From Myxococcaceae bacterium (lineage in GTDB: Bacteria > Myxococcota_A > Polyangia > Polyangiales > Ga0077539), in assembly GCA_004297725.1 (NCBI GenBank), contig SCUS01000126.1, positions 58,627-122,626 on the forward strand: a DNA stretch of 64,000 nt. The letters run 5' to 3'. Position 1 is the first letter of the stretch. Each line of letters starts with the position of its first letter. This document shows positions 52,338-61,304 of the stretch, in pieces. The translations under genes were made by a program, and so were the position numbers. The notes beneath the pieces were generated by a model, which was given only the letters and a program-made list of their open reading frames with translations, was not told the DNA's origin and did no database searches.

Positions 52338-53471
52338 CTACTGCGGGACGCAGACCTGCCCGCCCGTCGAGTCGCAGCGCAGCCCGGCGTTGCAGGCCAC
52401 CCCCCGCAGGCATCGGCTGCCGAGCGTCCCGTCGGGCCGGCAGCGGGTGACGCCGCCGATCGACACGCAGCTCACGTCGCGCGCGCAGGTGGTGCGGTTG
52501 CTCGTCGGCACGCACGGGGCGTCCACCTCGAGCACGGTCGAGCACACGGTGAACTCCGGGTGGCAGCGCAGCGCCCCGTCGCACTGCGGCGACCTCTCCC
52601 GGCAGAGCGCGAGGTAGGCGCCGTCGGGCTGGCAGGCGCCCTCCGCCTCGCGATCGGCGACGGCGCAGCTCAGCCCGCGCGCGCACCGGGCCGAGCCGGC
52701 CGCCACGACGTTGCACGCCTCGCCCCGAGCCACCGCCCGGAGGCACACGACCCCGGTGCGGGCCACCGGGAGCTGGCAGTCGAGCCCGGGGTCGCACGAG
52801 GAGTCCGCGCGGCACGGGGCGCCCGTCGAGCCGAGGGGCTGGCACACGCCCGCGCCCGCCGCGGCGACGCACGCCGCCTGGCCCTCGCAGTAGCTGATCC
52901 CGCTGCTCGCCGGGTCGCAGGCCCCGCCGAGCGGGATCGGGCGCCCGCAGCGGCTGCGGTTGTTGCCGACGTTGTCGCACTGGAGGCCCGGGGCGCAGGA
53001 CTCGACCGAGGCCGCGTCCTGGCGGCAGTACCCGCCGGGCTCGCCGTAGGTGACGCAGCGGAGCGCGCCGTCGATCTCGACGCAGCCCTCGTTGAGCCCG
53101 CAGCGGCGGTCGCCGCAGGTGGTGCGCGGGCCGAAGTGGTTGTTCTGCTCGCACCACTGCCAGAGGCACGGGATGCCCTCGTCGCACGCGATCGTGGACC
53201 TTCGGCAGAGGCCGCCGCGCGCCCCGTCGCGCACGCAGATGCCCAGGATCCCAGGGCCCACCGCGATGCAGTGGCGCCCCGGGCCGCAGGGGTCGGGCCG
53301 CCCCGGAGGGCAGTCGATGCGGGTCATCGGGTCGTCGAGGGGGTCGGGCGGGACGTCGACGGACAGCACCTCCGGCCCGGCGTCCCTGGCGGCGGGCGCG
53401 ACGGCGGCCGACGAGGCGCACCCGAGCGGAGCGGCGAGGGCGAGCCCGAGGACGACGGCGCGGAGGGACAT
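52338..53471 (-). CDS. Cys-rich lipoprotein
   Basis: A 377-residue protein starting at ATG 53471; the frame upstream is open by chance over the katG antisense. The lipobox is PLGC-AS. After an Asp/Pro linker come about nine short Cys-rich modules of 30-40 residues, with patterns such as GLxCxxxxxxGVCxP and GGACDPASSG. These resemble the modules in the lipoprotein at 3237-5549 rather than the 52-residue repeats at 23-30 kb. No PPC or Gly-rich domain is present. It is likely on the cell surface; function unknown. Divergent from katG. Confidence 0.82.
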   Translation of the reverse strand: MSLRAVVLGLALAAPLGCASSAAVAPAARDAGPEVLSVDVPPDPLDDPMTRIDCPPGRPDPCGPGRHCIAVGPGILGICVRDGARGGLCRRSTIACDEGIPCLWQWCEQNNHFGPRTTCGDRRCGLNEGCVEIDGALRCVTYGEPGGYCRQDAASVESCAPGLQCDNVGNNRSRCGRPIPLGGACDPASSGISYCEGQAACVAAAGAGVCQPLGSTGAPCRADSSCDPGLDCQLPVARTGVVCLRAVARGEACNVVAAGSARCARGLSCAVADREAEGACQPDGAYLALCRERSPQCDGALRCHPEFTVCSTVLEVDAPCVPTSNRTTCARDVSCVSIGGVTRCRPDGTLGSRCLRGVACNAGLRCDSTGGQVCVPQ

Positions 53472-53633
53472 CGGGTCGGCGGCTTCGTTGAGGGACCCCA
53501 CCGGGCGACGGTACACCGACCGGCGGTCGGGGCGGTCCCCTGGGCGGCGCTCGCCGGGCATCGACGGTCGGCGGTGGCCGGTCCTAGGCTTCCCGGCGGG
53601 ATCGACCGCCCCCCTGAGAGAGAAGAGGTACCC

Positions 53634-55856
53634 GTGCCCGACAAGCAAGACACCCAGAGCGTCAGCGAGACAGAGAACCCCGTGATTCCCTCGCCGACCC
53701 CGAAGAAGGGACGGCCTCGCTCGAACAAGGACTGGTGGCCCAACCAGCTCGACCTCTCGGTGCTGCACCACCACTCGCGGCTGTCGAACCCGATGGAGGA
53801 CGACTTCTCCTACGCCGCGCAGTTCGCGGCGCTCGACGTCGAGGCCCTGCGGCGAGACCTCATCGCGGTGATGACCACCTCGCAGGACTGGTGGCCCGCG
53901 GACTATGGCCACTACGGCCCCTTCTTCATCCGCCTCTCCTGGCACGCCGCGGGCACCTACCGCACCGCCGACGGGCGAGGCGGCGGCGGCGAAGGGCAGC
54001 AGCGCTTCGCGCCCCTCAACAGCTGGCCCGACAACGCCAACCTCGACAAGGCGCGACGGCTGCTCTGGCCGCTGAAGAAGAAGTACGGCCAGAAGATCTC
54101 CTGGGCCGACCTGATGGTGCTCGCCGGCGACGTGGCCATGCAGTCGATGGGCTTCAAGACCTTCGGCTTCGGCTTCGGTCGCCCCGACGTGTGGGAGCCC
54201 GAGGACCTCTTCTGGGGCCCCGAGGACACCTGGCTCGGGGACGAGCGCTACAGCGGCGATCGACAGCTCGCCAGGCCCCTGGGCGCCGTGCAGATGGGCC
54301 TGATCTACGTGAACCCCGAGGGCCCCGGCGGCGAGCCCGACCCGCTGGCCGCCGCGCGCGACATCCGAGAGACCTTCGCCCGCATGGCCATGAACGACGA
54401 GGAGACCGTGGCCCTCATCGTGGGCGGGCACTCCTTCGGCAAGGCGCACGGCGCCGCGCACGCCGAGGGCAACGTGGGCCCCGAGCCCGAGGGCGCCGCC
54501 CTCGAGGAGCAGGGCCTCGGCTGGAAGAACAAGCACGGCACCGGCAAGGGTCCCCACACCATCACCAGCGGCCTCGAGGGCGCGTGGACCGACAACCCGA
54601 CGAAGTGGGACAACGGCTTCCTCGAGAACCTCTTCAAGTACGACTGGGAGCTCACCCGGAGCCCCGCCGGGGCGAAGCAGTGGAGGCCGAAGAACCCCGA
54701 GGCCCAGGGCACCGTGCCCGACGCGCACGACCCCTCGAAGCGCCACGCGCCGATGATGCTCACCACCGACCTCGCGCTGAAGCTCGACCCCATCTACGCC
54801 CCGATCGCGAAGCGCTTCCACGAGCACCCCGACCAGCTCGCCGACGCCTTCGCCCGCGCGTGGTTCAAGCTGCTCCACCGCGACATGGGCCCGCGCGCCC
54901 GGTACCTCGGTCCCTGGATCCCGGCGCCGCAGCTCTGGCAGGACCCGGTGCCCGCCGTGGACCATGAGCTCATCGACGGGCCGGACGTCGCCGCGCTCAA
55001 GCGCAGGATCATGGACGCGGGCGTGTCGATCGCCGACCTCGTCTCGACGGCCTGGAACGCCGCGGCCAGCTTCCGCGGCACCGACAAGCGCGGCGGGGCC
55101 AACGGCGCGCGCATCCGCCTCGCGCCGCAGAAGGACTGGGTGTCCAACGAACCCGCCCGCCTGGCGAAGGTGCTCTCTGCCCTGGAGACGGTGCAGAAGG
55201 ACTTCGGCAAGAAGGTCTCGCTGGCCGACCTGATCGTGCTCGGCGGCTGCGCGGCCGTCGAGGAGGCCGCGAAGAAGGCCGGCCACGCGGTCACCGTGCC
55301 CTTCGCGCCGGGCCGCACCGACGCCTCGCAGGAGCAGACCGACGTCGAGGCCTTCGAGGTGCTCGAGCCCGCCGGCGACGGCTTCCGCAACTACGTCGGC
55401 GAGGGAGATCCCCTCACGCCGGAGACGCGGCTGCTCGACCGGGCCAACCTGCTCTCGCTGACGGCGCCCGAGATGACCGTGCTGGTGGGCGGGATGCGCG
55501 CCCTCGACGCCAACCACGGGCGCTCGAAGCACGGCGTGTTCACCGACAGGCCCGGCGCGCTCACCCACGACTTCTTCGTGAACCTGCTCGACGTGGGCAC
55601 CGCGTGGAGGCCCTCCGCGTCGGCGAAGGGCGTCTACGAGGGCAGCGACCGCGCCACCGGCTCGGCGCGGTGGACGGCCACGGCGGCCGACCTGGTCTTC
55701 GGCGCGCACTCGCAGCTCCGGGCCCTGGCCGAGGTCTACGCCAGCGACGACGCGCAGGAGAAGTTCGTCCGCGACTTCGTGGCCGCCTGGAACAAGGTCA
55801 TGAACCTCGACCGCTACGACCTGCTCGCGGCCGCCCGAATCGACGCCCGCCGATAG
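53634..55856 (+). CDS. katG: Catalase-peroxidase
   Basis: A 740-residue bifunctional haem enzyme removing hydrogen peroxide. Start is GTG 53634 with AGAGG seven bases upstream. The N-terminal domain is active: RLSWHAAGTYRTADGRGG holds the distal Arg/Trp/His, GLIYVNPEGP the Tyr and FARMAMNDEETVALIVGG the Met of the Trp-Tyr-Met adduct, and GHSFGKAHGA the proximal His. The C-terminal inactive copy has LVSTAWNAAASFRGTDKRGGANGARIRL in parts. Length is typical. No OxyR- or Fur-type regulator gene is adjacent. Confidence 0.97.
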   Translation: MPDKQDTQSVSETENPVIPSPTPKKGRPRSNKDWWPNQLDLSVLHHHSRLSNPMEDDFSYAAQFAALDVEALRRDLIAVMTTSQDWWPADYGHYGPFFIRLSWHAAGTYRTADGRGGGGEGQQRFAPLNSWPDNANLDKARRLLWPLKKKYGQKISWADLMVLAGDVAMQSMGFKTFGFGFGRPDVWEPEDLFWGPEDTWLGDERYSGDRQLARPLGAVQMGLIYVNPEGPGGEPDPLAAARDIRETFARMAMNDEETVALIVGGHSFGKAHGAAHAEGNVGPEPEGAALEEQGLGWKNKHGTGKGPHTITSGLEGAWTDNPTKWDNGFLENLFKYDWELTRSPAGAKQWRPKNPEAQGTVPDAHDPSKRHAPMMLTTDLALKLDPIYAPIAKRFHEHPDQLADAFARAWFKLLHRDMGPRARYLGPWIPAPQLWQDPVPAVDHELIDGPDVAALKRRIMDAGVSIADLVSTAWNAAASFRGTDKRGGANGARIRLAPQKDWVSNEPARLAKVLSALETVQKDFGKKVSLADLIVLGGCAAVEEAAKKAGHAVTVPFAPGRTDASQEQTDVEAFEVLEPAGDGFRNYVGEGDPLTPETRLLDRANLLSLTAPEMTVLVGGMRALDANHGRSKHGVFTDRPGALTHDFFVNLLDVGTAWRPSASAKGVYEGSDRATGSARWTATAADLVFGAHSQLRALAEVYASDDAQEKFVRDFVAAWNKVMNLDRYDLLAAARIDARR

Positions 55857-55913
55857 CCCCGCCCGACTCCGTGACGTAGCCGCGAGGCCCCGGCGAGCGC
55901 CCTGTTGGCAACC

Positions 55914-55930
55914 CGGGGGGATTGTCCCCG
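55914..55930 (+). terminator. Short hairpin after katG
   Basis: CGGGG (55914-55918) pairs with CCCCG (55926-55930) around GGATTGT. It lies in the 143-base gap after katG. Small stem and no T-tract, so the call is weak. Confidence 0.33.
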
Positions 55931-55999
55931 ACCGGGCTCCGGGTGACTCTCTCAGGCGCCGCGGCGAAGCTCCGCCCTGGCGCACGAGGGAGGTGTCTC

Positions 56000-56446
56000 A
56001 TGGTGATGGTTCGTCGACGAACGTTCCTTGCGGTCATGGCGGCCGCGGGCTGCGCGGTCGCGCTGCGGGCTCTCCCCGCCGAGGCGCAGTCCGCGGACCT
56101 GAAGCGGGCGCTGCTGGGCTTCGAGGACGGGGTGTCGTGGGCGGCGGTGTCGCCGACCTTCGCGGCGCAGCGCCAGCACTGGCTCAACAACGTGCGCGGC
56201 TCCCGGTCGGCGAGCGAGCTCGGCGCGCAGCTGCTGCGGCTCGAGGCGGCGATGGGCTGGTCGTCGGTGCAGAACTCCTGGCGCACCCGGCGCGCGGGCT
56301 GGGTCGCCGCCGTGCAGGGCGCCACCGACGACCACCGGGTGGCCGCGCTGCTCATCGAGCTCGAGGCCGTCACGCAGTGGAGCGCGATGCGCCCGACCTG
56401 GCGCGCGGCCCGCGGCGCGTGGCTGGCGCGCACCTCGACGATCTGA
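56000..56446 (+). CDS. Tat-exported small protein with three internal repeats
   Basis: A 148-residue protein starting at ATG 56000, which has GGAGG seven bases upstream. The N-terminus RRRTFLAVMAAAGC fits a twin-arginine signal, with cleavage likely after AEA. The mature part is three copies of a motif of about 40 residues: LLGFEDGVSWAAVSPTF, LLRLEAAMGWSSVQNSW and LIELEAVTQWSAMRPTW, each followed by R-rich residues and a Trp. I know no family with this repeat. It is probably a helical bundle. It lies 42 bases before a histidine kinase gene on the same strand, so it may be a partner of that sensor. Confidence 0.78.
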   Translation: MVMVRRRTFLAVMAAAGCAVALRALPAEAQSADLKRALLGFEDGVSWAAVSPTFAAQRQHWLNNVRGSRSASELGAQLLRLEAAMGWSSVQNSWRTRRAGWVAAVQGATDDHRVAALLIELEAVTQWSAMRPTWRAARGAWLARTSTI

Positions 56447-56488
56447 CCCCGAGGGAGATGCCTCGACCGCGAAGGGGTTGAGAGCCCA

Positions 56489-58126
56489 ATGACGCTCTGG
56501 AACGACGTGTCGATCGGGCGGAAGCTCTACCTGGTCATCGGCACGATGGCGCTGCTGATCGCGTGCGAGCTCGCCACGCTGCGCTTCGCGATGCGCACGC
56601 TGTCCGCGGTGCGCGCCTTCGTCGCCGGCGAGGGCACCTGGTCGAAGGCGCAGAAGGACGCCGCGCTCAGCCTGCAGCGCTACGCGCTCACCGGCGACGA
56701 GCGGGGGTACCAGCGCTTCCTCTCGGAGCTGCGCGTCCCCGAGGGGGACCACCGGGCGCGCGTCGAGCTCATGCGACCCGACTTCGACCCGGGCGTGGTG
56801 CGGGCCGGCTTCCTCCAGGGGCGCATCGCCGACGAGGACATCCCCGCGATGGTCGACCTGCTCCGGCGCTTCCACACGGTGAGCTACATGGCGCGCGCCA
56901 TCGAGGCGTGGACGCAGGCCGACGGGCTGCTCTCGGAGTTCAGGGAGGCCGGCGTGCGGTACCACGCGCTGCGGAGCGCGGGCTCCCTCGACCAGCGGGC
57001 GCTCGACGACGCGCTGGCCCGGGTGCACCGCATCAACTACGAGCTGTCCGGCGTCGAGGCGACCTTCTCGGCCGTGCTCGGCGAGGGCTCGCGCTGGATG
57101 GAGCGCGTGGTGATCACCCTGCTCTTCCTCGCGGTGCTCACCGTCGAGGCCGTGGGCCTCACGATGACCTTCCGCATCTCTCGCGCGATCTCGCGAGGCC
57201 TCGCGGCGGCCGACGACGCCGCCAGGCGGATGGGCACCGGGGACTTCTCCGTGACGCTCCCGGTGCACTCTCGCGACGAGCTCGGGCGCCTCGCCGCGTC
57301 GATCAACCAGATGGGCGCGCTGCTCGACCGGTCGTACCGGGACCTGGAGACTCGGGTGCACGATCGCACCGCCGCGCTCGAGGTGATGGCCGCGGAGAAC
57401 GCCGGCCTCTACGCCGAGGCGAAGGCGGCCGTGCAGATGCGCGACGAGTTCATCTCCATCGCGTCGCACGAGCTGAAGACGCCGCTCACCGCGCTGGGTC
57501 TCCAGCTCGACCTGCTGTCCCGCCGGGTGCGGCGGGTGGCGCCCGCGACCCCGGAGCGCGACCAGCTCGTCGAGGCGCTCGACGCCTCGCTGCGCCAGAG
57601 CGCCCGGCTCTCGTCGCTGGCCGCGGGGCTCATGGACCTCACCGCGATCCGGCTGGGCAGGCTGGAGATCCACCGCGAGCCCTGCGACCTCGCCGCGGTC
57701 GTCCGTGACGTCGCCGCCCAGCTCGCTCCCGGCGCGGCGCGGGTCGGGGTCACCCTCGAGGTCGACGCAGACGCCCCGACGCCCGGCGACTTCGACCCCG
57801 TGCGGATGGGCCAGGTCGCCACCAACCTCCTCTCCAACGCCATCAAGTACGGCGAGCGGAGGCCCGTACGAATCACGGTGGAGGGCGACGACGAGCGAGC
57901 GCGCATCACGGTCCGCGACCAGGGCATCGGCATCGCGCAGGAGAGCCAGGAGAGGATCTTCGAGCGCTTCGAGCGGGTCGCCGGGCCGACGGCGAGCCCT
58001 TCGGGGCTCGGTCTCGGGCTCTACATCGCGCGGCAGATCGTCGAGCTCCACGGCGGGCGCATCACGGTGAAGAGCGCCCCCGGCGAGGGCAGCGCCTTCG
58101 TGGTCGAGGTGCCGCGCAAGGCCTGA
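56489..58126 (+). CDS. Membrane histidine kinase with four-helix sensor
   Basis: A 545-residue sensor kinase. Membrane helices near 12-34 and 208-228 flank a periplasmic helical domain of about 170 residues, which fits a four-helix-bundle type. Then come HAMP (about 230-285, RDELGRLAASINQMG), a coiled coil, HisKA with IASHELKTPLT (His near 327), and HATPase with NLLSNAIKYG, DQGIGIAQ and GLGLGLYIA. It has no receiver, so it needs a separate response regulator. The nearest is the receiver-kinase fusion that is convergent with it, only one base away. Confidence 0.93.
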   Translation: MTLWNDVSIGRKLYLVIGTMALLIACELATLRFAMRTLSAVRAFVAGEGTWSKAQKDAALSLQRYALTGDERGYQRFLSELRVPEGDHRARVELMRPDFDPGVVRAGFLQGRIADEDIPAMVDLLRRFHTVSYMARAIEAWTQADGLLSEFREAGVRYHALRSAGSLDQRALDDALARVHRINYELSGVEATFSAVLGEGSRWMERVVITLLFLAVLTVEAVGLTMTFRISRAISRGLAAADDAARRMGTGDFSVTLPVHSRDELGRLAASINQMGALLDRSYRDLETRVHDRTAALEVMAAENAGLYAEAKAAVQMRDEFISIASHELKTPLTALGLQLDLLSRRVRRVAPATPERDQLVEALDASLRQSARLSSLAAGLMDLTAIRLGRLEIHREPCDLAAVVRDVAAQLAPGAARVGVTLEVDADAPTPGDFDPVRMGQVATNLLSNAIKYGERRPVRITVEGDDERARITVRDQGIGIAQESQERIFERFERVAGPTASPSGLGLGLYIARQIVELHGGRITVKSAPGEGSAFVVEVPRKA

Positions 58127-58127
58127 T

Positions 58128-59399
58128 TCAGCGCGCGTCGAGGCGGTCGAGGACGGCGCGGCCGTCGCGAGGGCGGGCCTCGGGGTCGCGGGAGAGCATC
58201 GCAGTGATAAGCGCATCGAGCGCCGGAGGGACGTCCGGTCGGAGCGAGCGCGCGGAGGGGAGGTCGTCCCGTAGCAGGCTGGCGAGGGAGGCCATCGCCG
58301 TGGCGCCGCGGAAGGGCGAGTGGCCCACGAGGCTCGCGTAGACGGTGCACCCCAGGCCGAACACGTCGGAGCGGGCGGTGGCCCCGGCGGCGTCGTCGAC
58401 CTGCTCCGGCGCGAGGTAGCCGGGCGTCCCGAGCACCTCGCCGGGCATGGTGAAGACCCCCGAGTCGGGCCCGCGCGCGACGCCGAAATCGATCAGCGCG
58501 AGCCGCTCGATCTCGCCGTCGACCAGGAAGAGGTTGCCAGGCTTGACGTCGCGGTGGACGACGCCCGCCTCGTGCGCGACCGCGAGCGCCTCGGCCGCGT
58601 GGCGCAGCACCCGGGTGGCCTCGTCGAGGCTCAGGGTGCCGCGGGTCAGGCGCGCCGCGAGGTCCTCGCCGTGGAGCCAGTCCATCACCAGGAAGGGATC
58701 GCCGTCCATGGTCGCCCCGTGCTCGCGGTAGCGCACCACGCGCGGGTGATCGAGGCGCGCCAGGATCGCGCACTCCCTCTCGAAGCGGTCCGACGACCGG
58801 CCGCTGTCGACCAGGAACTTCAGCGCCACATCCTCGCCGCGTGTCACGTCGCGCGCCTGGAACACCGCCCCCATGCCGCCCCGCCCCGCGCGCCCGGCGA
58901 GCCGGTAGCGCCCGGCGATGAGGTCCGGCAGCAGCCGTCCCGCCAGCCTCGGTGACTCGGGCAGCGTGACCACCGGGCGCCGTGGCCTCTCGGGCATGCT
59001 GCGCCTCAGCCGCGCGCGCACGGTCGCCAGGAGGTCTTCGCCCGAGAAGGGCTTGACGAGGTAGTCGTCGGCGCCCTGGTTCATCCCTCGCCGCACCTCC
59101 CTCAGGTCGACGCCCGCGCTCAGGAAGACGAAGGGCACGTGGGCCGTCGACGCCGAGCCGCGCAGCCCCTTCAGCGTGGCGAAGCCGTCCATCACCGGCA
59201 TGCGCACGTCGCAGAGCACCAGCGCGGGGGGCGCCGCCAGCGCCAGCGCCAGGCCCGCGGCGCCGTCGTCCGCCGCCGTCGGCACGAAGCCCTCCTCCTC
59301 CAGCATCTGACAGATCGAGCTGCGACAGTCGGCGTCGTCGTCGATCACCAGGACCCGCGCCCCGCTCGCACCGTCGTCGTCGCTCGGGCGGTCGCTCAT
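58128..59399 (-). CDS. Receiver-Ser/Thr kinase fusion
   Basis: A 423-residue protein starting at ATG 59399 (a TTG at 59417 is less likely). Residues 15-130 are a complete receiver: VIDDDAD, phospho-acceptor Asp64 in LCDVRMPVMDG, and Lys116 in LVKPF. Residues 164-423 are a complete Ser/Thr kinase: GRGGMGAVFQA, Lys194, HRDVKPGNLF (Asp284), IDFGVARG (Asp304) and GTPGYLAPEQ. There is no membrane segment. It physically links two-component signalling to Ser/Thr phosphorylation. The histidine kinase ending one base away is the obvious candidate to phosphorylate it; that is inference. Confidence 0.94.
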   Translation of the reverse strand: MSDRPSDDDGASGARVLVIDDDADCRSSICQMLEEEGFVPTAADDGAAGLALALAAPPALVLCDVRMPVMDGFATLKGLRGSASTAHVPFVFLSAGVDLREVRRGMNQGADDYLVKPFSGEDLLATVRARLRRSMPERPRRPVVTLPESPRLAGRLLPDLIAGRYRLAGRAGRGGMGAVFQARDVTRGEDVALKFLVDSGRSSDRFERECAILARLDHPRVVRYREHGATMDGDPFLVMDWLHGEDLAARLTRGTLSLDEATRVLRHAAEALAVAHEAGVVHRDVKPGNLFLVDGEIERLALIDFGVARGPDSGVFTMPGEVLGTPGYLAPEQVDDAAGATARSDVFGLGCTVYASLVGHSPFRGATAMASLASLLRDDLPSARSLRPDVPPALDALITAMLSRDPEARPRDGRAVLDRLDAR

Positions 59400-59506
59400 G
59401 CAGGCACCGTCCCTCAAGCGTGCAGCCCGCGACCACCGCTCGTCAACGCGCGCCTGAGGCGGCGCAGGTACAGCTCGCAGGCGCGCCGGTGGTAGGACGG
59501 TGAGCG

Positions 59507-60403
59507 ATGGTCCACAGCCCCTTCGCAGCCGCCTTCAGGGCCGGCACCCGCTTCGTCCAGGAGGGCAGCGGCCTCGTCGAGGTCAGCACGCGCACGCTCG
59601 GCGAGCTCAAGGTTCCCAGCGGGCGCATCGGGGCCGCCGACCCCTTCGTCACGGCCTTCGACGAGCCCGCGGCGACCTTCGCGCGCGCCGCGCCCACCGG
59701 GGTCTTCCCCGTCGAGGTCGCCATCGCGCGCTTCGACAACGCCGACGCCCGCGTGGCCTGCGCGCGGGTGCGCTTTTCGACGGCGGAGGCGATGCGCTGG
59801 GAGGTCGCGACCTTCGACGGGCAGCGGGCGCTCGCGGACGACGAGCTGCCGGGCTACGGCGTCGACGCCGGCACCGGGTGCTTCTTCGACGCCGAGGCGC
59901 GCGGCGACGTGGACGAGGCGACCGGCGCGCGGTGGCTCGCGGCGATGGAGGCGGCCGGCGTCGACACCTGGACCTGGCACGTGGCCGACCTCGGCGGGGC
60001 GAACGTGGTGATGTTCTCCTCGGGCTGGGGCGACGGCTTCTACGCCTCCTACTGGGGCCTCGACGGCGACGGGCGCGTGGCGGAGCTCGTCACCGACTTC
60101 GGGGTGCTCGTCGAGGCGGTGAGCGAGCGGGTCGAGCTGCCGCTGCCGCTGCCTCGGGGCCGGGTCGAGCACCCGCGGCTCGCGAGCGCGGGCGTCACGG
60201 TGCGCGGGACGCTGTGGTCTCGCACGACGGCGATCGTCGGCGGCAGCGGGGTCGCCCGCGTCGAGCTGTCGGGGGGAGAGCCCGTGGTGATGACCTGGGA
60301 GGGGAAGGAGCGGCGCTACACCTGGAAGAAGGCCGCGCCGGGGAGCCGGCTGGTGGTCTCGGTGATGGTGGGCGAGAGGGCGCTGCCGACGGCGCCCCGG
60401 TGA
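59507..60403 (+). CDS. DUF4241 protein
   Basis: A 298-residue protein. FPVEVAIARFDNADARVACARVRF, GYGVDAGTGCFFDAEA and NVVMFSSGWGDGFYASYWG (in parts) are the conserved parts of DUF4241, a family of unknown role that often appears in immunity or toxin-related settings. No toxin gene is next to it here. The C-terminal 80 residues (from about 215) are an extra beta-rich extension beyond the domain. No signal peptide. AGGA lies before the ATG. Confidence 0.85.
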   Translation: MVHSPFAAAFRAGTRFVQEGSGLVEVSTRTLGELKVPSGRIGAADPFVTAFDEPAATFARAAPTGVFPVEVAIARFDNADARVACARVRFSTAEAMRWEVATFDGQRALADDELPGYGVDAGTGCFFDAEARGDVDEATGARWLAAMEAAGVDTWTWHVADLGGANVVMFSSGWGDGFYASYWGLDGDGRVAELVTDFGVLVEAVSERVELPLPLPRGRVEHPRLASAGVTVRGTLWSRTTAIVGGSGVARVELSGGEPVVMTWEGKERRYTWKKAAPGSRLVVSVMVGERALPTAPR

Positions 60404-60434
60404 TGGGTGGGTAGCGCGGGGGGGGCGGCGCGGC

Positions 60435-60454
60435 GATCGCGCGCGGGAGCGATC
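60435..60454. terminator. Small hairpin between convergent genes
   Basis: GATCGC (60435-60440) pairs with GCGATC (60449-60454), loop 8 bases. It overlaps the stop region of the dioxygenase gene and follows the DUF4241 gene by about 30 bases. Weak call. Confidence 0.3.
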
Positions 60455-61304
60455 AGGCCGCGGCGAGGGCGCAGCCGTCGAGGGTGATGCGGTGCATCTC
60501 GCGACGCTGCCCGCGGTAGTCGTTCTTCGCGTTGTGCCAGGTGGCGCGGTTGTCCCAGATCGCGACGGACCCGGGCTCCCAGCGGAAGTTCGCGACGGGC
60601 GCGCGGAGCAGCACTCGGGCGTAGATCTCCGCGAGCAGCGGCGCCGAGCGCAGCATCGACCAGCCCTCGAAGCGCACCGTGAAGCTCGGGTTCACGAACA
60701 GCGCCTCGCGCCCCGACAGCGGATGGCGGATCACCGCCGGGTGCGAGACCGTGTCCAGCGCGTCGGCCTGCTCGGTGTTCTCCGAGCGCGCCTGCGGGTC
60801 GATCCACCGGCGAATGCGGGAGGCCGTGGTGCCGAAGGCGTGCTTCGCGGAGTGGACCGCGCGCATGCCCCGGAGGCGGTTCTGCAGGGCGGGGGGCAGC
60901 GCCTCGAAGGCGTCGTAGGTGCTGAGAAACTGCGTGTCGCCGCCGCTCGTCGGCAGCTCGCGGGCCACGAGGATGGAGCCGAGCGCGGGCTCGCGGTCGT
61001 AGCTGTGATCGGTGTGCCAGAAGCCGCCGATGTTGAGCCGCTGGTCGGCCTCCTTGGTGACCATGGCGATCTCCGGGTGCCCGGAGTTCTTCACGAAGAA
61101 GCGGTTGACGTTGATGGTGCCGAGCCGCCGGGCCAGGGCGATGTGGTCGGCCTCGGAGAGCCGCTGGTCGCGAAGAAACACCAGGCCGTGCCGGTGAAAC
61201 AGCTCGCGGACCACGCCGAAGGTCGCGTCGTCGGCGGCGCTGATGTCGACGCCGCGGATCTCGATGCCGGCGCCATGGTGAGGTGTGGCGGTCAGGGTGT
61301 TCAT
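60453..61304 (-). CDS. TauD/TfdA-type Fe(II)/2-oxoglutarate dioxygenase
   Basis: A 283-residue enzyme of the TauD/TfdA group. The iron-binding triad is His97 and Asp99 in FWHTDHSY plus His257 in RATWHNAK; an Arg in the following REMHRI binds 2-oxoglutarate. LVFLRDQRLSEADHIALARRLG (in parts) at the N-terminus is typical. It hydroxylates a small molecule; taurine, 2,4-D or other substrates cannot be told apart. Its ATG overlaps the stop of the upstream TetR gene as ATGA, so the regulator and enzyme are co-expressed. Confidence 0.92.
   Translation of the reverse strand: MNTLTATPHHGAGIEIRGVDISAADDATFGVVRELFHRHGLVFLRDQRLSEADHIALARRLGTINVNRFFVKNSGHPEIAMVTKEADQRLNIGGFWHTDHSYDREPALGSILVARELPTSGGDTQFLSTYDAFEALPPALQNRLRGMRAVHSAKHAFGTTASRIRRWIDPQARSENTEQADALDTVSHPAVIRHPLSGREALFVNPSFTVRFEGWSMLRSAPLLAEIYARVLLRAPVANFRWEPGSVAIWDNRATWHNAKNDYRGQRREMHRITLDGCALAAA

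Noticed and set aside
59507..60403. DUF4241 protein as an immunity gene of a toxin system
   Set aside because: No toxin, secretion or effector gene is adjacent on either side.
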